DNA of 64,000 nucleotides from Magnetococcales bacterium. Lineage in GTDB: Bacteria > Pseudomonadota > Magnetococcia > Magnetococcales > Magnetaquicoccaceae. The stretch lies in contig JADGAR010000010.1 of assembly GCA_015231915.1 (NCBI GenBank), positions 1 through 64,000 of the forward strand. The letters run 5' to 3'. The translations under genes were made by a program, and so were the position numbers. Positions 1-7,491 of this stretch are shown here, piece by piece. The notes under the pieces are model-generated. The model saw only the letters and a program-made list of their open reading frames with translations. It did not search any database and had not been told where the DNA came from. Within the stretch, counting starts at the first letter, position 1. The number at the start of each line of letters is the position of its first letter.

Positions 1-47
1 ATGCCGGGACCACCCATCATGCCGGGACCACCCATCATGCCGGGACC
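1..47. repeat. 18-bp tandem direct repeat inside the Gly/Met-rich gene
   Basis: ATGCCGGGACCACCCATC occurs twice in tandem (1-18 and 19-36) and is followed by an 11-base partial copy (37-47). On the minus strand each unit encodes MMGGPG, so it is an in-frame coding repeat. The array may continue beyond the window. Confidence 0.85.
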
Positions 48-194
48 CGGCCCCCTGCCCTGCCCGCCCGCATCGGCATTGGCCGGCGCAGGAGGCGGTT
101 GTCCACCCGGCTCTTCCGCCGCGCCCACCGTTCCGGACATCAACGCCACCATTGCGACCACCGTCAGTACAGGACCAACCAACCTCTTTTTCAT
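1..194 (-). CDS. Secreted Gly/Met/Pro-rich protein, 3' end cut off by window edge
   Basis: Read on the minus strand from the ATG at 194, this frame stays open to the window edge (64 codons seen). It begins with a clear Sec signal peptide: MKKR, a hydrophobic stretch, then a likely cleavage after VGAA. A Pro/Ala/Gly-rich linker follows, and then a repeating GPGMMG motif, at least two and a half copies, runs into the edge. An AGGAG lies six bases before the ATG, which fixes the start. The family is not recognised. Met/Gly-rich exported proteins are sometimes metal-binding or structural, but that is only a possibility here. The opposite strand is also open over this stretch because of base composition, but lacks a signal peptide and ribosome-binding site. 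Confidence 0.65.
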   Translation of the reverse strand, partial: MKKRLVGPVLTVVAMVALMSGTVGAAEEPGGQPPPAPANADAGGQGRGPGPGMMGGPGMMGGPG

Positions 195-251
195 CCTTGT
201 CTCCTCATTCATTGTTGATGACATCTCCTTACCGTCAACACCTGCCTCGCG

Positions 252-1280
252 CTACGACGCCAGCGCCTGCTCGCCAAAAACCTCATCCAGGGTTCCGGCG
301 TCCAGGATCCGATCCGCCCAAAGATCCAGGGTATCCAGGTCAGCCGCCTCCACCCGACCGCGCACTTCGGCGGCATCCACGCCGAATTTACGCTTTATCA
401 GCCGCAACAGCATGGAAACCGCCCGGTTCCGCTCGCCCAGCGTCTTGCCGATCTCCTCGCCTTCCGCCCGCCCCTTGGCAATCAATTCCCGGGCATAAAT
501 CGACATCATTTCCGCTTCCTCCTTTGGTTTGACCCGCATGACGATCTCATGCACGGTTTCATGACGCATGAACGAAAAGGTGGCCATCAGATAGATCATT
601 ACCGGCACCAGAAGTTCCGGGGCACCTTGCAGGGCATCGACCATCTGGTCCAGTGCCTCCATCTGTTCGCGGGGGGAGCGGGTGCCGTATTTCAATGCCA
701 AGAAACCGGCCCGCAACCGGGCGTGCCGGGAGAGAAACGGGTCCGCCGTGGCGCTCAGGTCCACCAGGACAAACCGAAAATTCATCAGCCAGGGCCACAG
801 TTCCGGATCGGCGTCCATCAGGGAGACCAGGTCGTGGGGATGGGTCCAGGGGGAGGCGCCGTGATAGACCAGCACCGGCAGCACGGCGGGCACTCTTTCC
901 CACTCCCGGCCCGTTTCCCGGATGAACTGCTCCGAGGCGGCCATGATGCCACGCGCCATTTGCCAGGCCACCTTGCGGTCGGGGTAGCTCTTGTGCTCGA
1001 TCAACAGGTGAATGTAGAGCGGCGGACCATGGATGAGGCGCATGCGAAACAGGCGGTCGGAAACGAACGAAGAGAGGGCATCCGGAACGAACGACCCCTC
1101 CAGCGGCTCCGGCGGATCTGGCGCCAGACGGGCCACGACCGGCTCGGGCAGCCGTTCGCGAAAGAAGGCGTCCGCCGTCCCCGGATGGGAAAGCAGATGT
1201 TTTACCAAGCGATCATGGGGCTGGGAGAGATCCACCAGGGGGGTGTCCTCCTCCCGATGATGCGAACCGGGTTGGCTCAT
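252..1280 (-). CDS. Rpn/PD-(D/E)XK nuclease-family protein with DUF4351 tail
   Basis: A 342-residue protein of the Rpn (recombination-promoting nuclease, formerly putative transposase YhgA-like) family. The N-terminal part carries the PHDRLVKHLLSHPGTADAFFRERLP pattern in shortened form (PHDRLVKHLL, residues about 20-30), and the conserved LIEHKSYPD segment near residue 93 supplies the E-x-K half of a PD-(D/E)XK nuclease core. The last 60 residues match the helical DUF4351 tail (LLRLIKRKFGV to the AD-x-D-x-LDLWADRIL segment). Such proteins nick DNA and promote RecA-independent recombination in E. coli. The gene follows csrA by 95 bases on the same strand and may be read from it. A second, divergent member lies at 13318-14241. 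The ribosome-binding site is weak, so the exact start is uncertain. Confidence 0.85.
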   Translation of the reverse strand: MSQPGSHHREEDTPLVDLSQPHDRLVKHLLSHPGTADAFFRERLPEPVVARLAPDPPEPLEGSFVPDALSSFVSDRLFRMRLIHGPPLYIHLLIEHKSYPDRKVAWQMARGIMAASEQFIRETGREWERVPAVLPVLVYHGASPWTHPHDLVSLMDADPELWPWLMNFRFVLVDLSATADPFLSRHARLRAGFLALKYGTRSPREQMEALDQMVDALQGAPELLVPVMIYLMATFSFMRHETVHEIVMRVKPKEEAEMMSIYARELIAKGRAEGEEIGKTLGERNRAVSMLLRLIKRKFGVDAAEVRGRVEAADLDTLDLWADRILDAGTLDEVFGEQALAS

Positions 1281-1375
1281 ATCCGTATCCGTTGGCAGTG
1301 GCCGCGCAATGGTGGCTGACTTGCAGACTACACCACCCGGCGGAATTTGCCAAGGATTGGCCGTATCGGATTCGC

Positions 1376-1609
1376 TCAGGTCCGCGAAAGAATGCGGGAT
1401 GCCACATCCAGGACATCATCGGACATCTTGGTGTTGGCCTTGCGGGTTTCGCGTTTGATCTTGTCGTAGATCTCTTCGCGATGGACTTCGACATCGCGGG
1501 GGGCATCGATGCCGATGCGCACCTGATTGCCCTTGATCCCCAACAGGGTGATTTTGATCTCGTCGCCGATGTTCAGGCTTTCCCCAATTCTGCGCGTCAG
1601 GATCAACAT
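1376..1609 (-). CDS. csrA: Carbon storage regulator CsrA
   Basis: A 77-residue RNA-binding post-transcriptional regulator. It opens with the invariant MLILTRR-x-GE pattern and keeps the beta-strand residues of the family ([11 protein letters not shown], then V-x-VHREEIY) that form the GGA-binding surface with the N-terminal arginines. The helical tail is about 15 residues longer than E. coli CsrA, as in many CsrA/RsmA proteins of aquatic bacteria. AAGGAGGGG upstream is a strong ribosome-binding site. It is the last gene after flgN in the flagellar run, a common arrangement because CsrA represses flagellin translation (with FliW in some lineages; fliW is not seen here). Confidence 0.97.
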   Translation of the reverse strand: MLILTRRIGESLNIGDEIKITLLGIKGNQVRIGIDAPRDVEVHREEIYDKIKRETRKANTKMSDDVLDVASRILSRT

Positions 1610-1652
1610 CTCTTGTTCCCCTCCTTAGGATGCCTTGGGTTCCCAGTGTGCA

Positions 1653-2168
1653 TTAAAACTGCTTAGACAAAAAATGATAACTCGGTCCGGCCTGCCGGTA
1701 TCCCCGGCGGTCGTAGGAGGCGGTCTGTCCGGGCGCGCCTGCCTTGAGCACCCGCAACATCGCCTCGGTGGCCACCAGCACCCCCCGAAAGATCGCCTGA
1801 TTCTCCCGGTTGAAACGCTCCGCCACATCGATGGCCGCGCGCAGGCGCTGACGGTATGCCAGCAGACCGGTATCGCCGCCCAGGACGCGATCCAGGTCCT
1901 GAAGGTTCAGCGCCAGTTCGCCAACGCCCAGTTCACGCCCCATGCGCAGGCACTGTGCCTGACGCGCGCCATCCAGTTGCTTGATCTCGTTCAAAAGAAC
2001 GTCGATCTGCCGCGCGCTTTCCTCCAGGTCGGCGGGATTGCGGGCGTTGAGGGAGTGACGCTCCCGTTCCAGCAACTGCTTCAGCCGCTCGAAACAGCCG
2101 ATCAGCGGTTCCAGGTGCAACTTGAGGCGTTGCGTCTCCGCGGCTGCGTCAAAGAGGGGTGCGGACAT
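1653..2168 (-). CDS. flgN: Flagellar export chaperone FlgN-like
   Basis: A 171-residue, mostly helical protein placed directly after flgM. FlgN chaperones the hook-filament junction proteins FlgK and FlgL to the flagellar export gate. The sequence fits: a long N-terminal coiled coil (LIGCFERLKQLLERE, then repeated charged heptads), and a C-terminal helix beginning NRENQAIFRGVLVATEAMLRVL, the part that contacts client proteins. Sequence similarity in this family is always low, so the call rests on length, helical pattern and position between flgM and csrA. The final 30 residues (Tyr/Arg-rich) are probably unstructured. Confidence 0.85.
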   Translation of the reverse strand: MSAPLFDAAAETQRLKLHLEPLIGCFERLKQLLERERHSLNARNPADLEESARQIDVLLNEIKQLDGARQAQCLRMGRELGVGELALNLQDLDRVLGGDTGLLAYRQRLRAAIDVAERFNRENQAIFRGVLVATEAMLRVLKAGAPGQTASYDRRGYRQAGPSYHFLSKQF

Positions 2169-2201
2169 GCGCGCTCCTAACGAGATTCACCGTGCCGGGG
2201 T

Positions 2202-2516
2202 CTAAAACGACCGTTTCCGTTCCATCAGAACCTGACGCAGGATCTTGTCCGCCACGTCCAGGCTGGAGACCTGATACCGCCCTCCGGCCAATGCCTCGCG
2301 AATGGGTTCCACGAGTTCCATGCGGATCTCCGGCGCCCCATTGATGGCCTCGTCCGCAAGGCCCAGGGTGCGCGCACCTGGGGAAAACACGGCATCGTCC
2401 GCCCGGCTGGCCGCGCCCCCGGAGGAGGTTCCCCCCGCCTTGCCCCCCACGCGCTTGCGGGAAATGCGGCCCAGTTGGCCAACGTTGACGCTCTTGATTC
2501 TGGTAACCATGTACAT
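2202..2516 (-). CDS. flgM: Anti-sigma-28 factor FlgM
   Basis: A 104-residue protein. FlgM holds the flagellar sigma factor FliA (sigma-28) inactive until the hook is complete and it is itself exported. The N-terminal 45 residues are Gly/Ser/Arg-rich and disordered, as expected for an exported substrate; the C-terminal half (EPIREALAGGRYQVSSLDVADKILRQVL) is the conserved sigma-binding helix pair with the typical G-x-Y-x-V-x-S-x-D-x-A-D-KIL pattern. AGGA six bases before ATG 2516 supports that start; an internal ATG two codons later (VTRIKS) is an alternative. With the sigma-54-like promoter before flgF this suggests a tiered flagellar cascade. Confidence 0.93.
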   Translation of the reverse strand: MYMVTRIKSVNVGQLGRISRKRVGGKAGGTSSGGAASRADDAVFSPGARTLGLADEAINGAPEIRMELVEPIREALAGGRYQVSSLDVADKILRQVLMERKRSF

Positions 2517-2534
2517 TGTTCCTCGATCCGTATC

Positions 2535-3038
2535 TCACGGCTCCTTGAAAATTTCCGGACCCGCCGGCTTGGGCCGTTCGGTCTTCGCGTCCATTGCACC
2601 CGCCGCACCGTACCCGACCGCCGTTTCCTTACCTATCGGCGATTGCGGGATGACGTTTGAGGGATTTTCACTTCCGTACAGGCGATTGACCGCTTTTTTC
2701 ACATCCACGCCCTGCACCGCGAGTTGCCTGGCCACGGTTTGCTTGAAGATGGCCTCTTTCAGCCCCAGGCCGTTGCGGCCCCGACTGAAGTTCTTGGCAT
2801 ACTCCCCGTCGAGCATCTCCTGGAAGAGCTTTTCCCCTGGCCCTTTGGCGAAGAGTCCGCCATTGGGATCCGTCGGCACGGTGTTGCGCATCGACTTGAA
2901 CAGCTGTTGCAAGAACAGGGCCTCGAAATCGGCAGTGGCATCGTTCAGGCGTCTGAGGTCCGACGGCGAGATCGCCGGGGGGGCATCCGCCTTCTTGAGG
3001 GGTTCCGGGGCTGGCGGGAGTGGCGTGATGCTGGTCAT
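2535..3038 (-). CDS. flgJ: Flagellar rod-binding protein FlgJ, rod-capping domain only
   Basis: A 167-residue protein containing only the N-terminal rod-scaffold domain of FlgJ: the stretch from DFEALFLQQLFKSMRNTV to the G-LGLKEAIFKQ segment is the classic Rod-binding motif. The C-terminal peptidoglycan hydrolase domain found in enterobacterial FlgJ (about 150 more residues) is absent, so another muramidase must open the wall for the rod. Single-domain FlgJ is common in alpha-proteobacteria and deep-branching lineages. The ATG overlaps the flgI stop codon (ATGA), which implies translational coupling. The C-terminal 45 residues are Pro/Lys/Gly-rich and probably disordered. Confidence 0.93.
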   Translation of the reverse strand: MTSITPLPPAPEPLKKADAPPAISPSDLRRLNDATADFEALFLQQLFKSMRNTVPTDPNGGLFAKGPGEKLFQEMLDGEYAKNFSRGRNGLGLKEAIFKQTVARQLAVQGVDVKKAVNRLYGSENPSNVIPQSPIGKETAVGYGAAGAMDAKTERPKPAGPEIFKEP

Positions 3039-4147
3039 TGGATCTCCAGATCGGCCTGCAGGGCGCCGGCGGATTTGATGGTTTGCAGGATCGAAATGAG
3101 ATCACGGGGGGTGACGCCCACTCCGTTCAGACCACGCACCAGATCACCCAGGGTGATGCCCTCCTGCATCTCGATGACCTTGGCATCCTGCTCCTTGACA
3201 TCCACCGAGGTGTTGGGGGTGACGACGGTTTCGCCGCGGCTCATGGCATTGGGCTGGCTCACCTTGGGATCGGACTTGATCTTGATGCTCAGGTTGCCAT
3301 GGGCCAGCGCCACGGTGGAGACGCGCACGTTCTCGCCCATGACGATGGTGCCGGATCGTTCGTTGACCACGATGCGGGCACGTTGATCGGGATCCACCTC
3401 CACCCCTTCCAGGCGGGTCATGAACGACACCACCTTGCCGTGATAATCCGGCGGAATGATCAGGTCGATGGTCCCGGAGTCCCTGGCGGCTGCCACGGGT
3501 TTGCCGAACACATCGTTGACCGACTGCACGATGCGGCTGGCGGTGGTGAAATCGGGATTGCGCAGGGCGAGTTGCACCCGGTGTTCGCGATTGAGGTCGT
3601 ATTCGACCTCCTTTTCCACCGTGGCCCCGCTGGCGATCCGTCCGACGGTGGGGTGGTTCTTCTGTTGGGCCGCCCCGGCGCCGCCGGCGGCGAAACCACC
3701 CACGGTCAGGGGGCCTTGGGCCACGGCGTAGATGCGGCCATCCGCGCCCTTGAGGGGGGTGAGGATCAAGGTGCCGCCCACCAGGCTCTTGGCATCCCCC
3801 AGAGAAGAGAGGGTGACATCCAGCCGGCTCCCCTGGCGGGCAAACGGCGGCAAGGTGGCAGTGACCATGACCGAGGCGACGTTCTTCACCTTGATCCCCT
3901 GATCCGCCGAGATGCCCATTCGTTCCAGCATCATCTTGAGGGACTGGTTGGTGAAGGCAGCCGCCGAGTCGCCGGTGCCGTTGAGACCCACCACCAGACC
4001 AAATCCGGTCAACGGGTTGTCCCGCACCCCTTCGATGTCCACCACGTCCTTGAGGCGGGCCGCCTCGGCGCAGGGAACGCCGAACAGCAAGGCCGGCGCC
4101 AGGCCCATCAGGGCGAACATCAGTTTCGAAACGAGGGTCGTTTTCAT
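3035..4147 (-). CDS. flgI: Flagellar P-ring protein FlgI
   Basis: A 370-residue periplasmic protein forming the P ring in the peptidoglycan layer, the bushing of the distal rod. Residues 1-29 are a signal peptide ending in CAEAA. The mature protein starts RLKDVVDIEGVRDN, followed by the family signature GLVVGLNGTGDS, and ends with the conserved GITLGDLVRGLNGVGVTPRDLI segment that characterises FlgI. The frame can be extended upstream, but the signal peptide fixes the start at 4147, five bases after the flgH stop. The 3' end overlaps flgJ by four bases. Confidence 0.97.
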   Translation of the reverse strand: MKTTLVSKLMFALMGLAPALLFGVPCAEAARLKDVVDIEGVRDNPLTGFGLVVGLNGTGDSAAAFTNQSLKMMLERMGISADQGIKVKNVASVMVTATLPPFARQGSRLDVTLSSLGDAKSLVGGTLILTPLKGADGRIYAVAQGPLTVGGFAAGGAGAAQQKNHPTVGRIASGATVEKEVEYDLNREHRVQLALRNPDFTTASRIVQSVNDVFGKPVAAARDSGTIDLIIPPDYHGKVVSFMTRLEGVEVDPDQRARIVVNERSGTIVMGENVRVSTVALAHGNLSIKIKSDPKVSQPNAMSRGETVVTPNTSVDVKEQDAKVIEMQEGITLGDLVRGLNGVGVTPRDLISILQTIKSAGALQADLEIQ

Positions 4148-4152
4148 GCCCG

Positions 4153-4872
4153 TCACAGTATATTGATGGTGGAGAAAAATCTGCCGAACCAGCTCGGACG
4201 CTGCTGGTCGGCGAGGTCCCCGTCCCCGGAGTATTCGATGCGGGCGTCGGCGATCTGGGCCGAGGTGACGGAATTTTCGGCGCTGATATCCTCGGGCCGC
4301 ACGACCCCGGACAGGATGATGAACTGGTTCTCGTGGTTGACCGTGATGTCCCGGCGCCCTTCGATGCGCAGATTGCCGTTGGCCAGCACCTGGGTGACGA
4401 CGCACGAGATGGTGGCGTTCAACTGGCTGGTGCGGTTGGTATTGCCCTTCCCCTCGAACTTGGTGGTGCCGGTCCCGGTCAGGGTATTGCTCAGCGACCC
4501 CGCCCCCATGGCATTGTTCAGGAATTTGGCGACGGTGTTCTCCCCGGAGTTGCTGACCGAGCCGGACAGGCCGAAGGTATTGTTGTTGGTGCGGTCCAGT
4601 TTGGTATTGGCATCGTTGATCGCCTTGGCGTTTTCCGACACCTTCACCGTGATCAGGTCACCCACATTGCGCGCCTTGTTGTCCAGAAACAGGGTATTGC
4701 GATCCGTGGTCTGCCAGATGGACCCCTTCTTGGGGGCCAGGGATTCCGGCGGGCTGGGCTGCACCACGGCGATGGGGGTGGGCGGTCGCTCGGAGGCACG
4801 GGTCATGCCGCACCCGCTCAGCGCGCTGGCCAGCAGGGGCATCAGAAGGATCAAACCGGCAATGCGTCTCAT
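4153..4872 (-). CDS. flgH: Flagellar L-ring lipoprotein FlgH
   Basis: A 239-residue outer-membrane lipoprotein that builds the L ring around the flagellar rod. The N-terminus is a lipoprotein signal peptide with lipobox LSGC (Cys about residue 21). Family hallmarks follow: GSIWQ, the LFLDNKARNVGDLITVKVSE segment in part, a Gly/Ser/Asn-rich middle, and NLRIEGRRDITVNHENQ near the C-terminus, then the VRPEDIS motif of outer-ring proteins. I chose ATG 4872 because GGGAG lies eight bases upstream; a GTG three codons earlier is possible. It precedes flgI by five bases. Confidence 0.96.
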   Translation of the reverse strand: MRRIAGLILLMPLLASALSGCGMTRASERPPTPIAVVQPSPPESLAPKKGSIWQTTDRNTLFLDNKARNVGDLITVKVSENAKAINDANTKLDRTNNNTFGLSGSVSNSGENTVAKFLNNAMGAGSLSNTLTGTGTTKFEGKGNTNRTSQLNATISCVVTQVLANGNLRIEGRRDITVNHENQFIILSGVVRPEDISAENSVTSAQIADARIEYSGDGDLADQQRPSWFGRFFSTINIL

Positions 4873-4900
4873 GCGCTTCACTCCCGAATGGTGACAAAAC

Positions 4901-5611
4901 CTACCAGGTCATGGCCTGGGCACGTCCCGGTCCCACGACACGGGCATTGAAACGCCGATGGCTGTCCGGATTCTCCAGGGCGATGGTCTCTCCCACCCGC
5001 CCGGGCGCTCTGGCCACGCCGACCGCCTCGATCCGCAAGGGGCCTGATTCCATCACAACCTGCACCCGCTCCCCCCGCGCCACCACCACCGGGGTATCGA
5101 ACCAGTCGATCCGCAAGGGTTTGCCCGCCTGCAGGCTGCGGATGGCGGATTGACCCACCAGGGCGGCCATGTCGGTCACCATGCCATCCTGGTTGCGCTC
5201 GGCTTCCACCTCCTCCCATTTCAGGTCGGCCTCGGTCACCACGTCGCCCCGTTTCAGGGGACGACGCAGCGTCAGATAGCGGATCCGCTGCTTGAGATTC
5301 GCCGTCACCTGGATCAGCGTGGGGGCCTGACCGTTCACCGCGACTTCCACCGCGACCTGGTTGCGGCCCGGCGCGAGATCCCCGACCGGGGTGGTCACCC
5401 GCCAGTCGACCTTGCCATCCGGCAGATTGAGATCGCTGCGATAGAAAACCCGCTCCATCCGCAATCCCTTGCCCGACTTTTCCACCATGACGCGCAACCG
5501 TTCTCCGGCCTCGCGCATCACCTCCTGGCGACCGATCACCTGGGCCTGGGCCGTCACGGCGATTCCGCTCAACAGCATGCCCGCCAGCAGACCGCGCAAC
5601 TTCAGCATCAT
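4901..5611 (-). CDS. flgA: Flagellar P-ring assembly chaperone FlgA
   Basis: A 236-residue periplasmic protein that assists FlgI polymerisation. It has a signal peptide (hydrophobic LRGLLAGMLLSGIAVTAQA) and a C-terminal SAF domain: the RPLKRGDVVTEADL segment and later ALVGQSAIRSLQAGKPLR are the conserved FlgA/CpaB-type SAF motifs. The closing GETIALENPDS pattern and the R-x-V-G-x-G end are also typical. A GTG at 5626 would add five residues, but GGGAG lies six bases before the ATG at 5611, so that start is preferred. It sits between flgG and flgH. Confidence 0.93.
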   Translation of the reverse strand: MMLKLRGLLAGMLLSGIAVTAQAQVIGRQEVMREAGERLRVMVEKSGKGLRMERVFYRSDLNLPDGKVDWRVTTPVGDLAPGRNQVAVEVAVNGQAPTLIQVTANLKQRIRYLTLRRPLKRGDVVTEADLKWEEVEAERNQDGMVTDMAALVGQSAIRSLQAGKPLRIDWFDTPVVVARGERVQVVMESGPLRIEAVGVARAPGRVGETIALENPDSHRRFNARVVGPGRAQAMTW

Positions 5612-5631
5612 GGACGGCTCCCTCACTCACG

Positions 5632-6441
5632 TCAGCGTTTCAGTTGCGCCACCTGGCTCAACATGTTGTCTGCGGTCTGAATCGCCTTGGTGCCGATTTC
5701 GTAGGCCCGCTGGGTGGCGATCATGTCCACCATCTCGGTGACCATGTTGACGTTGGACTGCTCCAGCACATGCTGACGCAAGGAGCCGGCCCCTTCGGTA
5801 TCGGGCTTGGAAACCTGCGGCGTGCCGGAGGAGACGCTCTCCACGAAGAGGTTGTTGCCGATGGCCGTCAGGCCCGCCGGATTGACGAAACGGGCCAGTT
5901 CGATCTGGCCCTGATTGGCCAGAAAACCCGGCGCGCCATTGATGGAAAAGCCCACCGAACCGCCGGCCTCGATGGTGATCCGGGTGTGCAGCGCGGGATT
6001 GATCCCCACTGCGCCCCCCTTGAGGGGATAGCCGTCGGCGGTGACGATGTTGCCGTCCTTGTTGATCTGAAAGGAGCCGTCCCGGGTATAGGCGGTATCG
6101 CCGTTGGGGAGTTCGATCTGGAAGAAGCCCTGCCCGTTGACCATCAGATCCACGTTGAACGGGGCTTCGCTGGTGGGCACCGCGCTCCCCTGGCTGAACT
6201 CCTTGTTGACCGACACCACCTTGACGCCATGCCCGAGCTGGATCCCCACCGGCACCTGGGTTCCGGTTTCGGCGGTCTCGGCGCCCGCCGGACGCAGATT
6301 GGCGTACAGGAGATCCTGAAAATGGGTGCGGGAGTGCTTGAAGCCGGTCGTATTGACGTTGGCAAGGTTGTTGGCGATGACATCCAGACTGCGCTCCTGT
6401 GCCGTCATCCCGGTCGCCGCGGTCCATAATCCACGCATCAT
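5632..6441 (-). CDS. flgG: Flagellar distal rod protein FlgG
   Basis: A 269-residue distal rod subunit, close to the usual 260-262. The N-terminus has the rod/hook signature (LWTAATGMTAQERSLDVIAN and NLANVNTTGFK), and the C-terminus ends with the NVNMVTEMVDMIATQRAYE motif plus the final helix that forms the D0 coiled coil with the N-terminus. It is exported by the flagellar type III system and has no signal peptide. GAGGAG nine bases before the first of two adjacent ATGs supports the start. It follows flgF by 42 bases and precedes flgA. Confidence 0.97.
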   Translation of the reverse strand: MMRGLWTAATGMTAQERSLDVIANNLANVNTTGFKHSRTHFQDLLYANLRPAGAETAETGTQVPVGIQLGHGVKVVSVNKEFSQGSAVPTSEAPFNVDLMVNGQGFFQIELPNGDTAYTRDGSFQINKDGNIVTADGYPLKGGAVGINPALHTRITIEAGGSVGFSINGAPGFLANQGQIELARFVNPAGLTAIGNNLFVESVSSGTPQVSKPDTEGAGSLRQHVLEQSNVNMVTEMVDMIATQRAYEIGTKAIQTADNMLSQVAQLKR

Positions 6442-6483
6442 TGATTGGTACTCCTCATTTGTGTCTCGTTGACGAAGGAATCA

Positions 6484-7287
6484 TCACGTCCCCAGGTGCC
6501 CGACCTGATTGGCCTGGCCATCGATGCCGTCCAGGGTCTGGATGATTTTCAGGTAATTTTCGTAAAAGCGGTTGGCCTCGATCATCTGGGTCATGCCGCG
6601 CACGGTATTGGTATTGGAAGCCTCCAGGAAACCCTGACGGAAGCCTCCAAGGGAATTCGTCATGGGTGCTTCCCGCTCCTGGGGCGCGGAAAAGAGATTT
6701 TTCCCGGTTTTTTTCAGGACATCCGCAGGCAGGTCCACCCGCATCAGTTGTCCCACCTGGCCATCCTTGTTGGCGATGGTGCCGTCCGGGGAGATTTCCA
6801 CCTGCTCCGTGCCGACGACGATGTTGCCTGCGGAGCCTTGCACCTGATAACCGTCCTTGGTGACCAGTTCCCCCAGGGAGTTGACCTGAAACGAGCCGTC
6901 CCGGGTATAACGACGGCCATCGGGGGTGTTCACCACGAAATAGCCCGCCCCCTCGATGGCCACATCCAGGGGATTGCCCGTTCCCTTCAGGGCGCCTTGC
7001 GTGGTATCGGTGGTGGTGCGCGTCGCCCCAGGATAGGCCATACTGTACGCCCTTGACGCGGGATTGATAAAGGGATATGGCAATTCAGCGGGGCCTTTGT
7101 GTCCCATGAAGGAATCACCGGGCAAGGGATGCTGCTCCACACCGGGTTTGGTCAGGAAGGATTCGAAGGTGATGTTGCCCTCCTTGAACCCGTTGGTGTT
7201 GACGTTGGCCAGATTGTTGGCCAGCACGTCGAGACGCATTTCGGTACGCTTTGCCCCGTTGACCGCAGCCCAGACACCACTATCCAT
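6484..7287 (-). CDS. flgF: Flagellar proximal rod protein FlgF
   Basis: A 267-residue rod protein with the N-terminal MDSGVWAAVNGAK segment, the rod signature DVLANNLANVNTNGFK, a central domain with the conserved GNPLDVAIEGAGYFVV pattern, and the C-terminal MTQMIEANRFYENYLK helix. An in-frame ATG six codons earlier exists, but GGGGAG eight bases before ATG 7287 and alignment with FlgF/FlgG family starts favour 7287. It is the first gene of the rod/ring run and lies about 43 bases downstream of the transcription start predicted from the -24/-12 promoter at 7341-7356. Confidence 0.95.
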   Translation of the reverse strand: MDSGVWAAVNGAKRTEMRLDVLANNLANVNTNGFKEGNITFESFLTKPGVEQHPLPGDSFMGHKGPAELPYPFINPASRAYSMAYPGATRTTTDTTQGALKGTGNPLDVAIEGAGYFVVNTPDGRRYTRDGSFQVNSLGELVTKDGYQVQGSAGNIVVGTEQVEISPDGTIANKDGQVGQLMRVDLPADVLKKTGKNLFSAPQEREAPMTNSLGGFRQGFLEASNTNTVRGMTQMIEANRFYENYLKIIQTLDGIDGQANQVGHLGT

Positions 7288-7340
7288 GGAACCCACTCCC
7301 CACATGACAAAAAAATCGTTATTTCACCAATTGCTTCGCA

Positions 7341-7356
7341 AGCAACCGGCATGCCA
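7341..7356 (-). promoter_or_regulatory. Sigma-54 (-24/-12) promoter upstream of flgF
   Basis: On the minus strand the sequence reads TGGCATGCCGGTTGCT, matching the sigma-54 consensus TGGCACG-N4-TTGCW at all but one position, with the invariant GG and GC eleven bases apart. Predicted transcription starts near 7330, giving a 43-base leader to flgF. The -12 element overlaps a short palindrome (TTGCTTCGCAAGCAA at 7331-7345). Sigma-54 control of rod/ring genes is well known in several proteobacterial lineages. The match is strong; the assignment remains an inference. Confidence 0.8.
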
Positions 7357-7491
7357 CGAAGCATCGAAAAATTTTTTTTACCCGTTTTTCAAAAGGATCT
7401 CAATGGTTGCCGCCGGAAATCCCACGAATTGCGCCCTCCCTGGGCGTCGAAACCCTGGCGGTGCGCCCCTCTGTGCGGGGAGGCTTGCGGC

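Noticed and set aside
1-498. Plus-strand open frame of 165 codons at the left edge
   Set aside because: Pro/Ser/Ala composition typical of an antisense frame in GC-rich DNA; it overlaps a well-supported minus-strand signal-peptide gene and the Rpn gene.
3038-4894. 618-codon plus-strand frame across flgI and flgH
   Set aside because: Exactly antisense to two certain flagellar genes; sequence is low complexity (His/Gly/Asp-rich) with no domain.
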